From assembly GCA_036417435.1 (NCBI GenBank), contig CM070899.1:157175494-157239493 (forward strand): DNA of 64,000 bases. Direction: 5' to 3'. Shown piece after piece: positions 22,010 to 33,599 of the stretch. Position 1 is the first letter of the stretch. Every line of letters begins with the position of its first letter. Origin of the DNA: Inia geoffrensis. Lineage: Eukaryota > Chordata > Mammalia > Artiodactyla > Iniidae. Made by a program: the position numbers and the translations under genes. Below the pieces are notes generated by a model. That model did no database searches. It saw nothing but the letters and a program-made list of their open reading frames with translations, and had not been told where the DNA came from.

Positions 22010-23877
22010 TAGACTGTTTCTAAAACAGTACAGAGAGAAACCCATGTCTCAGGGCTCCATGAGCCGGAGACTTGAGGTTGTCTATTGCAACGGGGCCCAA
22101 CCTCTGCCCCAAGGGAGCAGGTTGCATGGTCCTCTCTCTCAGGATCTGAGATGGGTGTGGGTGCAGGTGGCCACCCTGCAGTCGTGGCCCCAGGCTGCCT
22201 GAGTGGCCTCGGTCCTGGGCATGGGATGGAGCTGAGAACTGGAGAACGAGGCCCGGACCTCGGAGGTACTGGACACGCCAGTCGTTGCAGGAAAAGAGGG
22301 AAGCGAAGGCTATAGCCTGGTGCTCACTTCTTGGAGTCCTCTAAGCTCTGTCTCACCGGATATGCACAGAAGGAGCACACTCTGATGTGTCAGCCCCGCA
22401 GCCCCGTAGGTGCAGTGTTGGCCAGAATCATAGGGATGATCCATCCAAATGAGGACCAATGGGTCCAGCAGCCGGACCTCGGAACCCGCACACTGGGCTC
22501 TGCTGGATTTCACAGCCACATCCATTCAGGGGGTGGACTGGCCACACGAGACCTTCCAGAAGGGGACAGTACAGCAAAGACTGTACTGAAAGACGGACGT
22601 GCCTTTGGACCAAGGCCTCATAAGACCAATTTAGGGCTGGGAAGCTGCAAATACCTTGGGCTGTGGGGCCTGATGGTGCTGCTGGAGAACTGACCACAAC
22701 CGGCAAGGAGAAACAGGAGAGTGCCTGCCGGCCCCTGGAACTAGATTGAACACAGGAGCCCGGCTCAGAGCTGGCCATGCAGGCTTGGGGTGGGGAGAAA
22801 AAGGGTGTGGGTGTTCCTGGGTCACTTACCATCAGACCCCTCACATGGGAAGGCAGGGACCCACACCCAGTTAGAAGCCTTGCAGTAGCCCAGGACTTGG
22901 AGCGGAGACTGCCCACCCTAATTTCCTTCTCTCCTGGCTGGTGGATCACAGGGCAGATGCTGTCATTTCTTTTTTACTGCATGGGGAGTTCGGCAGACCC
23001 CAACACGAATGGGGCACTTTGAGGGGTCACCCCTGACCTGCCAAGATTTGGGGGAGGGTGGTTCTAGACAGCTTTGGTTGTGGTATCATTTATTTATCAC
23101 CGTATAATAAACCACCTCGAAACAGCAGCATAACATTAAAAGTATCGGTAATTTTGCTGCCGAATCTGGGACTTCTGTCCCAGGGCTTCTGCCAGTAGCT
23201 GCCTGTGGGAACGCCAAGTCTTCCAGTTTTTCTAGTCAGTCTAGAAAACCAATTTTCTTAAATATGGAAACTTCTCACTTTTAGCTAATTTTAAAACTAC
23301 AGGGGCTACACAAGAGCAGCCCAGGGGCAGCCAGCTTGTGCCTCTGCCTCGCCTTGCAAGGTCAGTTTGGAATGGCCCAGGGCAGGTAAGGCATTCCAAA
23401 AACTTCTCTACTCAGCACGCTGTTTGGTGCCTTGCCTGGGGTGTTCAGAGCCAGACGTGGGTGAAAGGTGAAGTGGTGAAGGAGTGAGGAGAAAGGCTTC
23501 CCAGAGAAACCCGGCAGAGCATCTGGGCAGCAGATGAAGGGAGGGGGAGGCAGCCGGGGGTGGGGGGCGCCCCACAGGGCACAGAAGCCTCCTGCACTCC
23601 ATTCTCTTTATTTCTCTGCTGAGGACCACTCTTTGCCAACTTTCCCAGCAGAGCACACCTTCATGAAAGAGCTTGAGCTCAGCCACACTGAAGTGTAAGT
23701 AGCTACTGAATCGTAACATAACTCTGCCTCCGGACAGTTGTCCTTCATCAAAAGTTGTCTTTAGAAAAAGACTGTGGGGTCAAAGTGCAAAGCTTTCATG
23801 GTAACGTCTCAAACTGACAGGTGAATGTCAGGAAGAGTGTGAGGTGATGGTCTTCACCACGCCTATGAATTTGTGTG
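22010..23877. other. Unique sequence with a possible old LTR fragment, no gene recognised
   Basis: Open frames of 103-173 codons occur on both strands without domains. About 23085-23240 ('atttatttatcaccgtataa' onward) resembles an old dispersed LTR-like repeat that I cannot name with confidence. Confidence 0.45.
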
Positions 23878-24428
23878 TCATCATCATCGTCAACACCATC
23901 ATCATAATCACTGTTGTCATCATCACCACAACCATCACTATCATCACCACCATAACCATCACTGCCACCACTGTCACCTTCACCATCACTACCACCGCCA
24001 TCACCATGATCACCACCATCACCACCATCATCACATCATCATCACTACCATCTCATCATCACCATCATCACTACTTCCACCACCATCGTCATCACCATCA
24101 TCATTACTACCATCTTATCATCAACATCATCACCACCACAACCATCACCACCATCATCATCATCACCTTCATCATCACAACCATCATGACCACCATCATC
24201 GTCATCACCATCATCATTGCATCATCTTCATCATCATCACCACCGTCATCATAATCACTATCGTCATAATCACCACAACCATCATCACTATCATCACCAT
24301 CATAACCATCACCACCATTATCATCACCACCATCATCATTACCATTGTCATCACTACCACCTCTTCATCATCATCACCTTCAACGCTACCATCATCGTCA
24401 TCACTAGCATCATCCCCATCATCATCTC
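23878..24428. repeat. 550-bp (CAT/CAC)n imperfect trinucleotide array
   Basis: The array is made almost wholly of ATC, ACC and GTC triplets with rare slips that shift the phase. In the three plus frames it reads as long runs of His, Ile/Thr or Ser/Pro, and on the minus strand as Met/Val/Asp. The open frames over it follow from the repeat, which contains no stop in most phases, and are not genes. Such arrays are expected to be highly polymorphic. Confidence 0.95.
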
Positions 24429-24429
24429 C

Positions 24430-25236
24430 CCACAGTAATGACATCCTTTCTTAGCCTTGGGTGGAAGAAGGACATTTCCTGCTTCTTCCAGATCTACCAT
24501 CCTCTCTGGTCCTGGAGAACATTCCTGGGCCCCAAAGGCCTCTGCAGGGCCCACATCAGCCACATGCTCAAAGGCTCCAGAGAGAGACACCAGAGAGTGA
24601 GCCTAACCTGTCCATACTGGCCCTGAGTCGCCAAGCATCTGCTGTGTGCCGGGCTGGGACTGGGTTCTGCACCTTCCTCTTCTAGCCACTGGCTGAGTCC
24701 CCAAAGCCAATCTCCCTTCCTTCCCTTCTTGCCCTCCATCTGGAGGACTTGGTCCCTGTGTCCACCTTGCTCTGCTTCCTCCTCCTGCCTCTCAACTGCT
24801 GCCTTAGTAGTTGCCCCAAACACTTTCACTGAACAAGCAAATGTCCATTGCACATGTCTGGATCCCACAAAGCAGGCATCAGGTAGCCATATTCCTTCTG
24901 CCAGCCCAGTGGTGCCACATTCAGTCCCCTTAGTTAAGGAAAGGGTTGAGGGGACGCCTGACACAGGCAGGCAGTTGCATGCAGGAGCCTATCCAAGGCA
25001 GAGCAGGCTGTGGCCTGAGGCTGTGTCGCATGTCATGGACTGTCAAGTTCAACAGGATCCCAACAGGCTAAGTGTGCTCAAGGCATAATGGGTTGTTTGG
25101 ATTAGTAATGCAGGGATAAGTTAAAAACACTTGTTTACCCTCTACTAAGCACTAGACAGAATGGAAGTCACCTTTTCCTTCTCAGCATGAGGGGAGGGAC
25201 ACAGGTCCTGGAAGGAGTCAGAGGATGTGTGCTCTT
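24430..25236. other. Unique sequence, no gene recognised
   Basis: About 800 bases between the trinucleotide array and a CHR SINE. A 156-codon minus-strand open frame is present without any recognisable domain. Confidence 0.5.
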
Positions 25237-25249
25237 GGCCCACCTTCTT

Positions 25250-25589
25250 TACTTATTTTTATTTTTGGCTGCGTTGGGTCTTCATTGCTGCCGCACAGGC
25301 TTTCTCTAGTTGCGGCGAGCGGGGGCTACTCTTCATTGCGGTGTGCGGGCTTCTCATTGCGGTGGCTTCTCTTGCTGCGGAGCACGGGCTCTAGGCATGC
25401 GGGCTTCAGGAGTTGCAGTACACAGGCTCAGTAGTTGCGGCTCGCGGACTCTAGAGCACAGGCTCAGTAGTTATGGCGCACGGACTTAGTTGCTCCATGG
25501 CATGTACGATCTTCCCGGACCAGGGCTCGAACCTGTGTCTCCTGCATTGTCAGGTGGATTCTTAACCACTGCGCCACCAGGGAAGCCCA
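25250..25589 (-). mobile_element. CHR-family SINE, CHR-1-like, minus orientation
   Basis: Reversed CHR body with repeated 'caggctcagtagtt' units ends at 'cgccaccagggaagccc'. The 13-bp target-site duplication 'ggcccaccttctt' is exact at 25237-25249 and 25590-25602. At about 340 bp this is longer than the GC-rich form because the 'agtagttgcggctcgcgga' body motif is repeated. Confidence 0.95.
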
Positions 25590-25899
25590 GGCCCACCTTC
25601 TTGATGGCTCACTGTGAGAGCCTGGAGCAGCCATGAGCTTCACCAGAGTGCAGATTTGTTGGCTGTGCAGTGAGGAGGTCACACGGAGAGCATCCAGCGT
25701 TCCTCCAAGATGCAGCAAAGCCTGTAATGCTGTGGGTTGGTGACCTCTTGCAGACTCACCAAGGCAGACATTCCTTCACTGAGTTGCAGTGGACGCTGTC
25801 CCCATACTGAGCAGGGCCCTTCAGAGGCCACCCTGAGATGACGGAGCAAAAGGCCAGTAGTTAGAAGTTGTCATCGCTAACCCCCAGCCAGTCTACTAG

Positions 25900-26085
25900 G
25901 ACATATGTGTGATGGGTACTGACATGTCCCAGTGCTTTACAACATGAAAACCATCTCATCTCATGAGAACAAGATGTGAAGGCAATGTCCACTTTACAGA
26001 TGAAGGAAATGACATTCAAAACAACTAAAGGCTGCCTAAAGCCACACAGACAGTCGACGGTGCAGCAGGACCCCCGACTCCTGGT
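25900..26085 (-). mobile_element. MIR SINE fragment
   Basis: 'ccactttacagatgaaggaa' followed by 'gctgcctaaagccacacaga' is the reversed MIR core order. The copy is diverged and its ends are approximate. Confidence 0.6.
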
Positions 26086-26477
26086 TGTTTTCTTGCGATG
26101 CAGGCAGTCGCTAAAGGCAGGAAGGTGGAGGATTACTGACCATCTTTACCTCCTTAGTCTGACCTCCCTCTGGTCCTAAAACTACATTCTCTAGATGCTA
26201 TCTCTTTCTCTCCAAAGCAAAAGGGAGCATGCACTAAGATTTAGCAACCCCTCACACCCTAGTGAGAATAATATCTCCATGCTGCATCTGACCATGAGTA
26301 GATAGTGAAGTTGTGTAGCAAGGAGGGAAGAATGCTGTCTGAGAAGGGCCAAGGGGGCTTCAGTGAACAGACAGGGCTCAGAACAGACAGAAAGGAAGAT
26401 GCAAGGTCAACTGTTCGACAATATTCCTTTTACAAGTACACAATTGAATTTTACCTTTATATGGGATGAATCAACAC

Positions 26478-26745
26478 CACCCCATCATTGGTCTATTAAA
26501 GTCCTAACCCCCAGGATCTCAGAATGTGATTGTGTTTGGAGACTGGGACTTTAAAGAGGTAATTAAGGAGAAACAAAGTCACTCAGGTGAGCCCTTATCG
26601 CATGTGACTAGTGTCCTTGTAAGAAAAGGAGATTAGAACACAGACATAGAGGGAAGACCATGTGAGTGTTCAGGCAGGAGTTGGTCGCCTACATTCTAAA
26701 GAGAGAGACGCAGAACACAGCCCTGCTAGCACCGTGATCTTGCAC
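26478..26745 (+). mobile_element. MLT1-type LTR fragment (ERVL-MaLR)
   Basis: It shares landmarks and order with the LTR at 13.6 kb: 'aagtcctaacccccaggat', 'taattaaggagaaac', 'ctagtgtccttgtaagaaa', and 'agccctgctagcaccgtgat'. The 3' quarter of the LTR is missing. Confidence 0.7.
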
Positions 26746-26754
26746 TACTTAAAA

Positions 26755-27245
26755 GTTGAGTGTCATGTTTTATTTGGTGGACAAAACTGAGGACTTAAGC
26801 CAGGGACCCAGCATTTCAGATAATCTAAGGGACTGCTCCAAAGAGGCAAGTGCAGGAGGCGGGAAACCAGAATGTATAAGAGCTTTTGCAGCAAAGACCA
26901 AGTTTCAGAACATCAAAAGATTACTGTTGATTAAAGAAAACCAGCAACTCAAGTTAAGGAATTTAGTGCTTATCTGTGTATGGGAAGATGCAAGAGTCTG
27001 GGCTCACTGAAATCATTCCTTTGATGTGCACCTCTGCTATCTGGGGCCAGTATCCTCTGCTTTCTCATCCTGAACCCCCTCAGGGTGCACTGTCAGGGGT
27101 GGCTGCAGTTTCTGATGGTTTGATGGTGGGGCATTCTCTTTCCATCCTGAGTCCCCTCAGGGCTCACCATCTGGGAGGCTGTAATATGATGGCTTGATGG
27201 CTGCAACATCGTGTGTTTATTGATATGGCAGGTGATATTTTTCAC
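26755..27245 (+). mobile_element. Possible LTR or other dispersed repeat, family not assigned
   Basis: The stretch contains tandem-like echoes ('ctcatcctgaaccccctcag' and 'ccatcctgagtcccctcagg', each followed by a 'gatggtttgatgg'-like run). Its text resembles a repeat common in cetartiodactyl DNA. The assignment rests on recognition only and may be wrong. Confidence 0.35.
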
Positions 27246-27299
27246 TCACAGTGTCTTTCCCCAGCCTTCTGCACCCACTGGCTAGATTCCCACATTGTA

Positions 27300-28500
27300 A
27301 CAATAGGGCTTCACTCCTTTGGAGGACATCTCGGATGGTCTCATTGAATCAAAATTCTCCCAAGGAAGGGCCATAGTCTAAAAAATTGGTGTTGCCAACA
27401 CGCGTGTGCTCTGACAGCAGACCTGAGGGAAGAGCCCAGCACCCCGGACTTGCATCCCTCTCACCTAACCGCAGGTAAGGGACATTTGTCTTTTCCTGAC
27501 CATGACCCAAATCTCCTCCTGCACTGGCAGGGAGTGCCCCACGGTGGGAGTTTGGTGGGAGGTGACTTCTGAAGCCAAAGTAGCAAGACCATCTTTCCTC
27601 ACCAGCCCACCCACCAGCAGGGCACAGGGGCCTGTGACCTGGGGGATGCTCCTGCATGAGGCCTGGGCTCCCCGTGAGAGGCGACATCATGAAGGGATGC
27701 CTAGACTTGGTACCCAGTCGGGCTGTGGGCTGCCCCAGAAGGTAGGGCAGCAGCACCACCCTGACTGGCCCGGTCTGCGGTTTGGCTGTGCACGTGTGCC
27801 TACCCCACGCTCCCTTGGTTCCTGGGTGTTTTCCAAGCTTGGTTCTGCAGCCTTGCTTCCTGGTGTCCTTCTAGTAAAGGCCCTTTCTGCTGAGTCACGC
27901 CAGTTGGCTTTAGCTATTGGTCTGGTGCCCAGGAGGGGAGGTGGGGCTGGTCCCCCGGAAGCTGGCATGATCTTAGAAGGCACTTGTGTGGTGCATGCAG
28001 TCTTCAAGCAACGGCCGGGGACTCTGTCTTTGGCGAGTGGGAGTGAATCCCGAGGGAGCCCTGGAGGAGTTCAGGGGACTCTGGGGGCTCCAGGCTGTCC
28101 AGTCCCAATCTCCCCATCCCAGGTGTCAGCCCCCTGCCCTTTCTGATCGGGGCCCTGATGTTTGCTGGCCTGTGCAGGAAGGAGACGAATTATACACCAA
28201 AGTTCCTGCTGAACCTACCTAGTACAGACCTGGGGGTTCATCTGAGGGGGCAAAAGTGTAAGCAGGTTAGAGAGACCCACTGATATGGGAGCATTCGGCC
28301 ATCACACGGAACTCAACAGCCTGGAATGCGTCCTAGAATGATTCCTTCTGGAATGGCTCTGGGAAGGTTGAAAAAAGCAGTGAATGGCCTAGTTTTTAAA
28401 GAGAATGGCAACGGGAAAGCAATGCCAGAACTTGCAAAGCAGACTGTGGAGGAAAGATCAAAGGCTCAGAGAAGGAGCCTGCAAGACCCACAGACATCAA
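27300..28500. other. Unassigned sequence, possible 5' part of a decayed ERVL-like provirus
   Basis: A plus-strand 214-codon open frame (27502-28146) has no domain that I recognise. At 27919-27936, 'ggtctggtgcccaggagg' resembles a retroviral primer-binding site, and about 85 bases upstream lies an LTR-like 'agtaaaggccctttctgctg'. With an ERVL-like pol remnant at 30.4-31.5 kb this may be the LTR and leader of the same provirus. That is inference only. Confidence 0.3.
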
Positions 28501-28507
28501 AAACAAT

Positions 28508-28755
28508 CTTGGGGTTACCAAAGGGGAAAGGTGGGAAGGGATAGCACAGGATACACACTACTATGCATAAAATAGATAAACAACAAGGACCTACTGTATA
28601 GCACAGGGAACTATATTCAATATCTTGTAATAACCTATAAAGGAAAAGAATCTGAAAAAGAATAGATATATAATGAAATCACTTTGCTGTACATCTACAA
28701 CTAGCACAACATTGTAAGTCAACTATACTTCAATAAAAAACAAAACTAAACAAAA
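28508..28755 (+). mobile_element. L1 3' end (cetartiodactyl type)
   Basis: The copy runs from 'ggggttaccaaaggggaaag' to 'caactatacttcaataaaaa' and an A-rich tail. It is the same terminal segment as at 15.5 and 62.7 kb, here strongly 5' truncated. Confidence 0.85.
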
Positions 28756-29194
28756 AAGAATTGGTCAACTCTATGAGACTGGAAAACCCAGTATCTGACT
28801 CTGCTCCTTGGAAGGTCTGGAGGACACTTACCAAGATGGTAAGGAATTCACTGGTGGGGGGAGGTGCTGGCCCCATTAAGAAGCTCGGTGGAGGCTGTCC
28901 CTGACAGGGGAGCCAGGGCTGGTGGTAGGAGGTGTGATCACAGACCAGGGCTCCTAGAAGCAGTGGGGGTGAGAGACCCCTGGAACAGCAAAGGCCAGCA
29001 GCAGCCCCTAACTGCAGCACTTGTTTCTTCAAGTGGGTGTGATGACCATAATTATTATAACGGGCTACAAGGTCAGAATGAGGGGGAAGGGGGTGGCGTT
29101 CTATTTTCAGAGGTCCATGCAATGGAGATGTCTTATAGCACAAGGTGTTCCTAGGGGCAAAACAGACGGGCAACCATCTAAGGTACTGCTGAAC
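28756..29194. other. Unassigned sequence between L1 copies
   Basis: No gene is recognised. It could be an interrupted internal part of the proposed ERVL-like provirus, but I see no diagnostic motif. Confidence 0.35.
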
Positions 29195-29204
29195 AGGCGT
29201 AATC

Positions 29205-29625
29205 AAAAGTGTCAAAAATGGATTCACAAACAGATGTCTATCAGCTGGATAAACAAAATGTGGCATATCCATACACAGAAATGTTATTTGGCCATAAAAA
29301 GGAATGTCATACTCTCACATGCTGCACAATGGGAAAGACACCTGTCACGAAAGGGTGCATGTTGTATAATTCCATTTGTATCAAATGCCCGGTATTCTGG
29401 CAAATACAGAGAGAAGTAGGTTAATCATTGCTGGGGGTGGTAAAGGGGGTGAACTGAGTCTGACTGCCAACAGGTACAGGGTTTCTTCCAGGGGTGATGA
29501 AAATGTTCTGGAATAAGATAGTGGCAATGGTTGCACAACCTCGTGAATTACTAAAAACCACTAAGTTGTACACTTTAAAAAGGTGAATTGGATGTTGTAT
29601 GGATTATATCTCAAGAAGAAAAGAG
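29205..29625 (+). mobile_element. L1 3' region, plus strand (older subfamily)
   Basis: 'gtggcatatccatacacaga', 'tattctggcaaatacagaga' and 'aattggatgttgtatggatt' in that order mark the 3' UTR of an old L1, ending near 'tatatctcaagaagaaaag'. It is 5' truncated. Confidence 0.75.
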
Positions 29626-30439
29626 ATGTATTCACAGAAGGCTATGGAAAGTTATGGTCTTCTGCCCATTTTCCAGACCTGGGCTGGTTTTCACATATAG
29701 ACCCCATCAACTGAAGAGTAGGCTGAGTCCCACAGTGAGTGTAGACAGCAGTGATTCCTTCGGTCCTTCTCTGAAAGGGCCTGTGGCCATCTCTTTGGGA
29801 ACTGCGTCCTGGGAAAGGGGATTAACCAGGTTTGCAAGGGTGGTGGGCTATGGTCCGGGGTGATACTGCTACTTGTAGTGCCATCAGGCCCTCCTGTTAG
29901 GGTGAGGGCACATGGGAGTTAGGCAACAAATGGATTCCTGGCTCAAATCCATCACAGTGTGTTCACTGGGCCCAGGGAACCATCTGCTAATGGCCCGAGT
30001 TCTTGAATGTTTGACTAGAATGAATTCACTTGACGGTGGGCAGGACCCACAAATTGCTCCTTGTCCTGTAGGATAGGGGCTATGTGGGAAGGCCAAGTGG
30101 CAGCCCTGGAACTGGCCCCCTCTAGGTAAGATACTAATTCAGAGACAATACTACATTGGGGGTGAGGTGGAAAGGAGGATTATCAGAGAGTAGTGCCACT
30201 CAAAAACTTCAAGATGGTGGCGCCCATCACCACCCCAGTTTAAATCACTAGTGTTTAATTTAATTGACTAGAATTTAAATCACTAGTATCTTCCCTGCAA
30301 AGACCACCCAGGTCAGGTGGATGACAGTGGGCTACCGCAAACTGACCATGCAATAGTCCAACTGCAGCCACTGTCCCCTATTGGAGTTTCTTTATTAAAC
30401 CAGATTAATATAGCCTTCAGTCCATGGCCCGTAGCTATT

Positions 30440-31545
30440 GACCTGATGAGTTTCATCTTTTCCATACCCATCAGAAGGAGGACCAACTCGTATTCACGTG
30501 TGGTGAACAAAAGTAAACACTCAGAGTTTTGCTCCAAGGCTGTGTTGATTCTCCTGTTCTCTATGATAATAAGTCTGCAGGTCAGGGAGCACACTGTACG
30601 AACATTCTACAGAGCAGCACACTGGTCTACTGTCTTGTGATACCAGGTCAACCAGACCTGAAGAGCAGGAATTGACAAGTACCCCTGATGCCACAGCAAG
30701 ACACGTGTTCTCTGGAGGGTGAGTGACCAACCCCACAAAGATTCAGGGGCCTGACCCATTTGTGGTGTTTTTAGGAGCCCAGTTGTCTAGGGCATGATGG
30801 GTTACTTCTCCAAATAAAGGGAAAGTTATTGCACCCTAAACTTTCTACCTCTAAGGAAAAAGCACTACGCTTGGCAGGCCTTTTCGGGTTTTGGAGGCAG
30901 AATATATCACACTTGGGAACTACTCTGACCCATTTATCAGCTGGTGCAGAAGGTTTCTAGTTTGGAGGAGATATGAGTGGCTCTCAGAGCAAGAAGGGGT
31001 TGTGCAGGAGACAGACCATTGCGTGGACAGCTTTGATTCTTGGGCTACAAACCACCAGCAGTGGTCCAGATCCCATGGCATCCACCTCTGTGCACTGACA
31101 CCTGTCTCTCACCTTACACCAAAGCCCTCATGGGGGTTTTCATGTTGAGTGGACCAAGGAGGAAAAAGCCCAAGCTTGTTTCATGAACGGGTCTGTTCCA
31201 TGTGTCAGGGAGAGACAAAGATGGACAAGAACGGCTGGCAGCCCTCAGCAGGGGTGGCTGCAGCTGTGAGAGTCCTCCTCGTGGGCAGAGTGTCATGCAG
31301 GGCACCTGGCCATCCACTCTGTGTGTCCACAAATGTGCCCTGAGATAAGGATATATATGGACTCATGGGCAGTGGGCACTTGCTTAGCTGACTGGTCAGG
31401 AGCCTGGAAGGAGTGAATTGGAAGGTCAGCGACAAGGAGGCCTGGGAAGAGGCACGTGATTGGACAGACCAGGAGTGGGCAGAGCATGAGAATCTTTTCA
31501 CCCAAGAGAGGCCTGACATAACCATGTGGACAGGGTAACTTGGCC
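30440..31545 (+). pseudogene. Decayed ERVL-like pol remnant (RT to RNase H region)
   Basis: Translated in pieces, the plus strand shows short blocks resembling class III endogenous retroviral pol. A reverse-transcriptase-like block lies near 30440-30640, a connection-like block at 30890-31150, and RNase H-like blocks at 31150-31340 and 31370-31545, in different frames. Stops and frameshifts separate them, so no functional polymerase can be made. The assignment is by resemblance, and I could not see the catalytic residues clearly. The flanking LTRs are not certain. A CHR SINE lies immediately downstream. Confidence 0.55.
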
Positions 31546-31671
31546 AATAGATCTCAGGCCTCCTCTGCCCTCCTACCTGGGTGATTGAGCAAAGGAGGAC
31601 AGAGGATGGGTGGACTGGCCACACTGGGGGCCACACACAGTTGATCCTCAATTTTAATAGAATCTTGTATC

Positions 31672-32048
31672 TTTTTTTTTTGGCTGTGTTGGGTCTTCGT
31701 TGCTGCACGCGAGCTTTCTCGAGTTGTGGAGAGCAGGGGCTGCTCTTTTTTTGTGGTGCACAGGCTTCTCGTTGCGGTGGCTTCTCTTGTTGCACAGCAT
31801 GGGCTCTAGGTGCACAGGTTTCAGTAGTTGCAGCACTCGGGCTCAGTAGTTGTGGCATGCAGCCTTAGTAGTTGTGGCACGTAGGCTCAGTAGTTGTAGC
31901 TTGTGGGCTCTAGAGCACAGGCTCAGTAGTTGTGGAGCAGGGGCTTAGTTGCTCCACAGCATGTGGGATCTTCCTGGATCAGGGATCGTACCCGTGTCCC
32001 CTGCATTGGCAGCAGATTCTTAACCACTGAGCCACCAGGGAAGTCCTA
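31672..32048 (-). mobile_element. CHR-family SINE, CHR-1-like, minus orientation
   Basis: A T run and 'ggctgtgttgggtcttcgtt' start are followed by several repeats of the 'ctcagtagttgtggc' body motif and the tRNA-like end 'ccaccagggaagtcc'. The target-site duplication 'aatcttgtatc' is exact at 31661-31671 and 32049-32059. About 377 bp, the longest CHR copy here because of body-motif expansion. Confidence 0.95.
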
Positions 32049-32284
32049 AATCTTGTATCATTATTACCTGATGCTCTTTGCTGCTAATAATGTTTTCATC
32101 AAAATACTCTCATCTGATATTAACGTAATGACACCCTTTTCTTTGTATCTAAATACATGCACATATCTTTTTTCCAGCCTTTCATTCTCAACTGTTCTGT
32201 AATGTTATGTTTTAGAAGTCTCTCATTAAAAAGCAAATAACTGTACTTTTAAAAACTAGTTCTAGAATCTTTGTCTTTTAGCTG

Positions 32285-32425
32285 GAACATTTGGTATGTA
32301 TATAAATAGAGTAAAAAGTATTTAAAAGTAAAGTACATATAGTAAAAGTATTTAAAGTATATATAAAGTATTTTAATATTATTTAGTTAAAGTATATATA
32401 GTTGATATATAAAGTATTGATATAT
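32285..32425. repeat. AT-rich low-complexity run
   Basis: Loose repeats of 'aaagtatttaaaagtaaagt' and 'aaagtatatatag' type. There is no unit constant enough to call a satellite. Confidence 0.7.
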
Positions 32426-32571
32426 TTGAGTGTTAATTTAGCATGTAATTTTATGGTTTCTTTGTCTTCCATCTTTTCCCCCTTCTTTAAGAATGCTTTT
32501 TATTTTTCGTTCATACCGTTGTTCTAATCTTTTAGTGAATACCTTAGAAATTATACCATGAATTCCTTTCG

Positions 32572-32895
32572 TAAAATTGAGATATAATTGACATATAACG
32601 TTATATTAGTTTCAGGGGTAGAACGTAATGATTCAACATATGTATATATTATCAAATAATCACCATGGTAAGTCTAGTTAACATCCATCATCACACATAG
32701 TTACCAATTTTTTTTCTTGTGATGAGAACTTTTAAGATCTATTCTCCTGGCAATTTTCAGATACACCACACAGCATGATTAACTACAGTCACCATGCAGT
32801 ACCTCATATCCCCAGGACTTATTTATTTCATAACTGGAATTTTGTGCTTTTTGACCCCCTTCACCCATCTCACCCACCATTTCACACTTCACCCA
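32572..32895 (-). mobile_element. L1 3' region, minus strand
   Basis: 'aattgagatataattgacat', 'ttagtttcaggggtagaacg' and 'catgattaactacagtcacc' in this order are reversed L1 3' UTR text. The copy is 5' truncated. Confidence 0.8.
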
Positions 32896-33218
32896 TGAAT
32901 TCTTAATATATCAAAATCTGAACTCACTATGTTTATGCTCCACCCAGCAGAACAAGAACCTTGGACACTTGAACCCCATGTAACTCATGCTCGACGTGTG
33001 TGTTTTCCTGTCTAGAAGTTTAATTCTATTCTGATTTTCCCAATCCCACCAGGTACTATTCACACTGCTGGTAAAACCAATGGTTGTATTTCTTTACCCT
33101 TACATGTCCTTTCTTCCACCTCAAGCCTCCATCTGAGACCTCTTTCATTCTCTTGAAATACATTTTTCAGAACTCCCTTCAATAAAAGTCATCTGGTAAT
33201 AAACTCCCTGAGTCTTTT

Positions 33219-33441
33219 TAATTAATTAATTAATTAATTTATTTATTTTGCAGTATGCGGGCCTCTCACTGCCGTGGCCTCTCCCGTCGCGGAGCACAGG
33301 CTCCGGACGCGCAGGCTCAGCGGCCATGGCTCACGGGCCCAGCCGCTCCGCGGCACGTGGGATCTTCCCGGACCGGGGCACGAACCCGTGTCCCCTGCAT
33401 CGGCAGGCGGACTCTCAACCACTGCGCCACCAGGGAAGCCC
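33219..33441 (-). mobile_element. CHR-family SINE (cetacean type), minus orientation
   Basis: A (TTAA)n tail is followed by the GC-rich CHR body ('gctccggacgcgcaggctca') and the tRNA-like end 'gcgccaccagggaagccc'. It is one of the least diverged copies in the window, suggesting a recent insertion. I could not pick out a convincing target-site duplication. Confidence 0.92.
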
Positions 33442-33552
33442 TCACCTTCATTCTTGAAAGATCTTTCCCCTGAGTAGAAAATAATTAGTTTAGACGATTG
33501 TCCTGTGAAATTCTTTTTCCAGAGTAAATCTTACGTAGTTGTCCAAAAAGTA

Positions 33553-33597
33553 AGGCAGAGACAGAGAGACAGAGACAGAGACAGAGAGACAGAGAGT
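33553..33597. repeat. (AGAGAC)n simple repeat
   Basis: About seven units of AGAGAC/AGAC. The same motif in reverse, a TCTGTC-type run, occurs at about 36443-36480. Confidence 0.85.
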
Positions 33598-33599
33598 GT

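Noticed and set aside
23873..24454. 193-codon histidine-rich open frame
   Set aside because: It is a direct reading of the CAT/CAC simple repeat, with no start context, domain or flanking exon structure.
27502..28146. 214-codon plus-strand open frame
   Set aside because: No recognisable domain. It lies where proviral or other repeat remnants are likely, so I did not call a gene.
33553..33597. Direct repeats as a CRISPR-like array
   Set aside because: Short simple-sequence units without spacers, in a mammalian genome.
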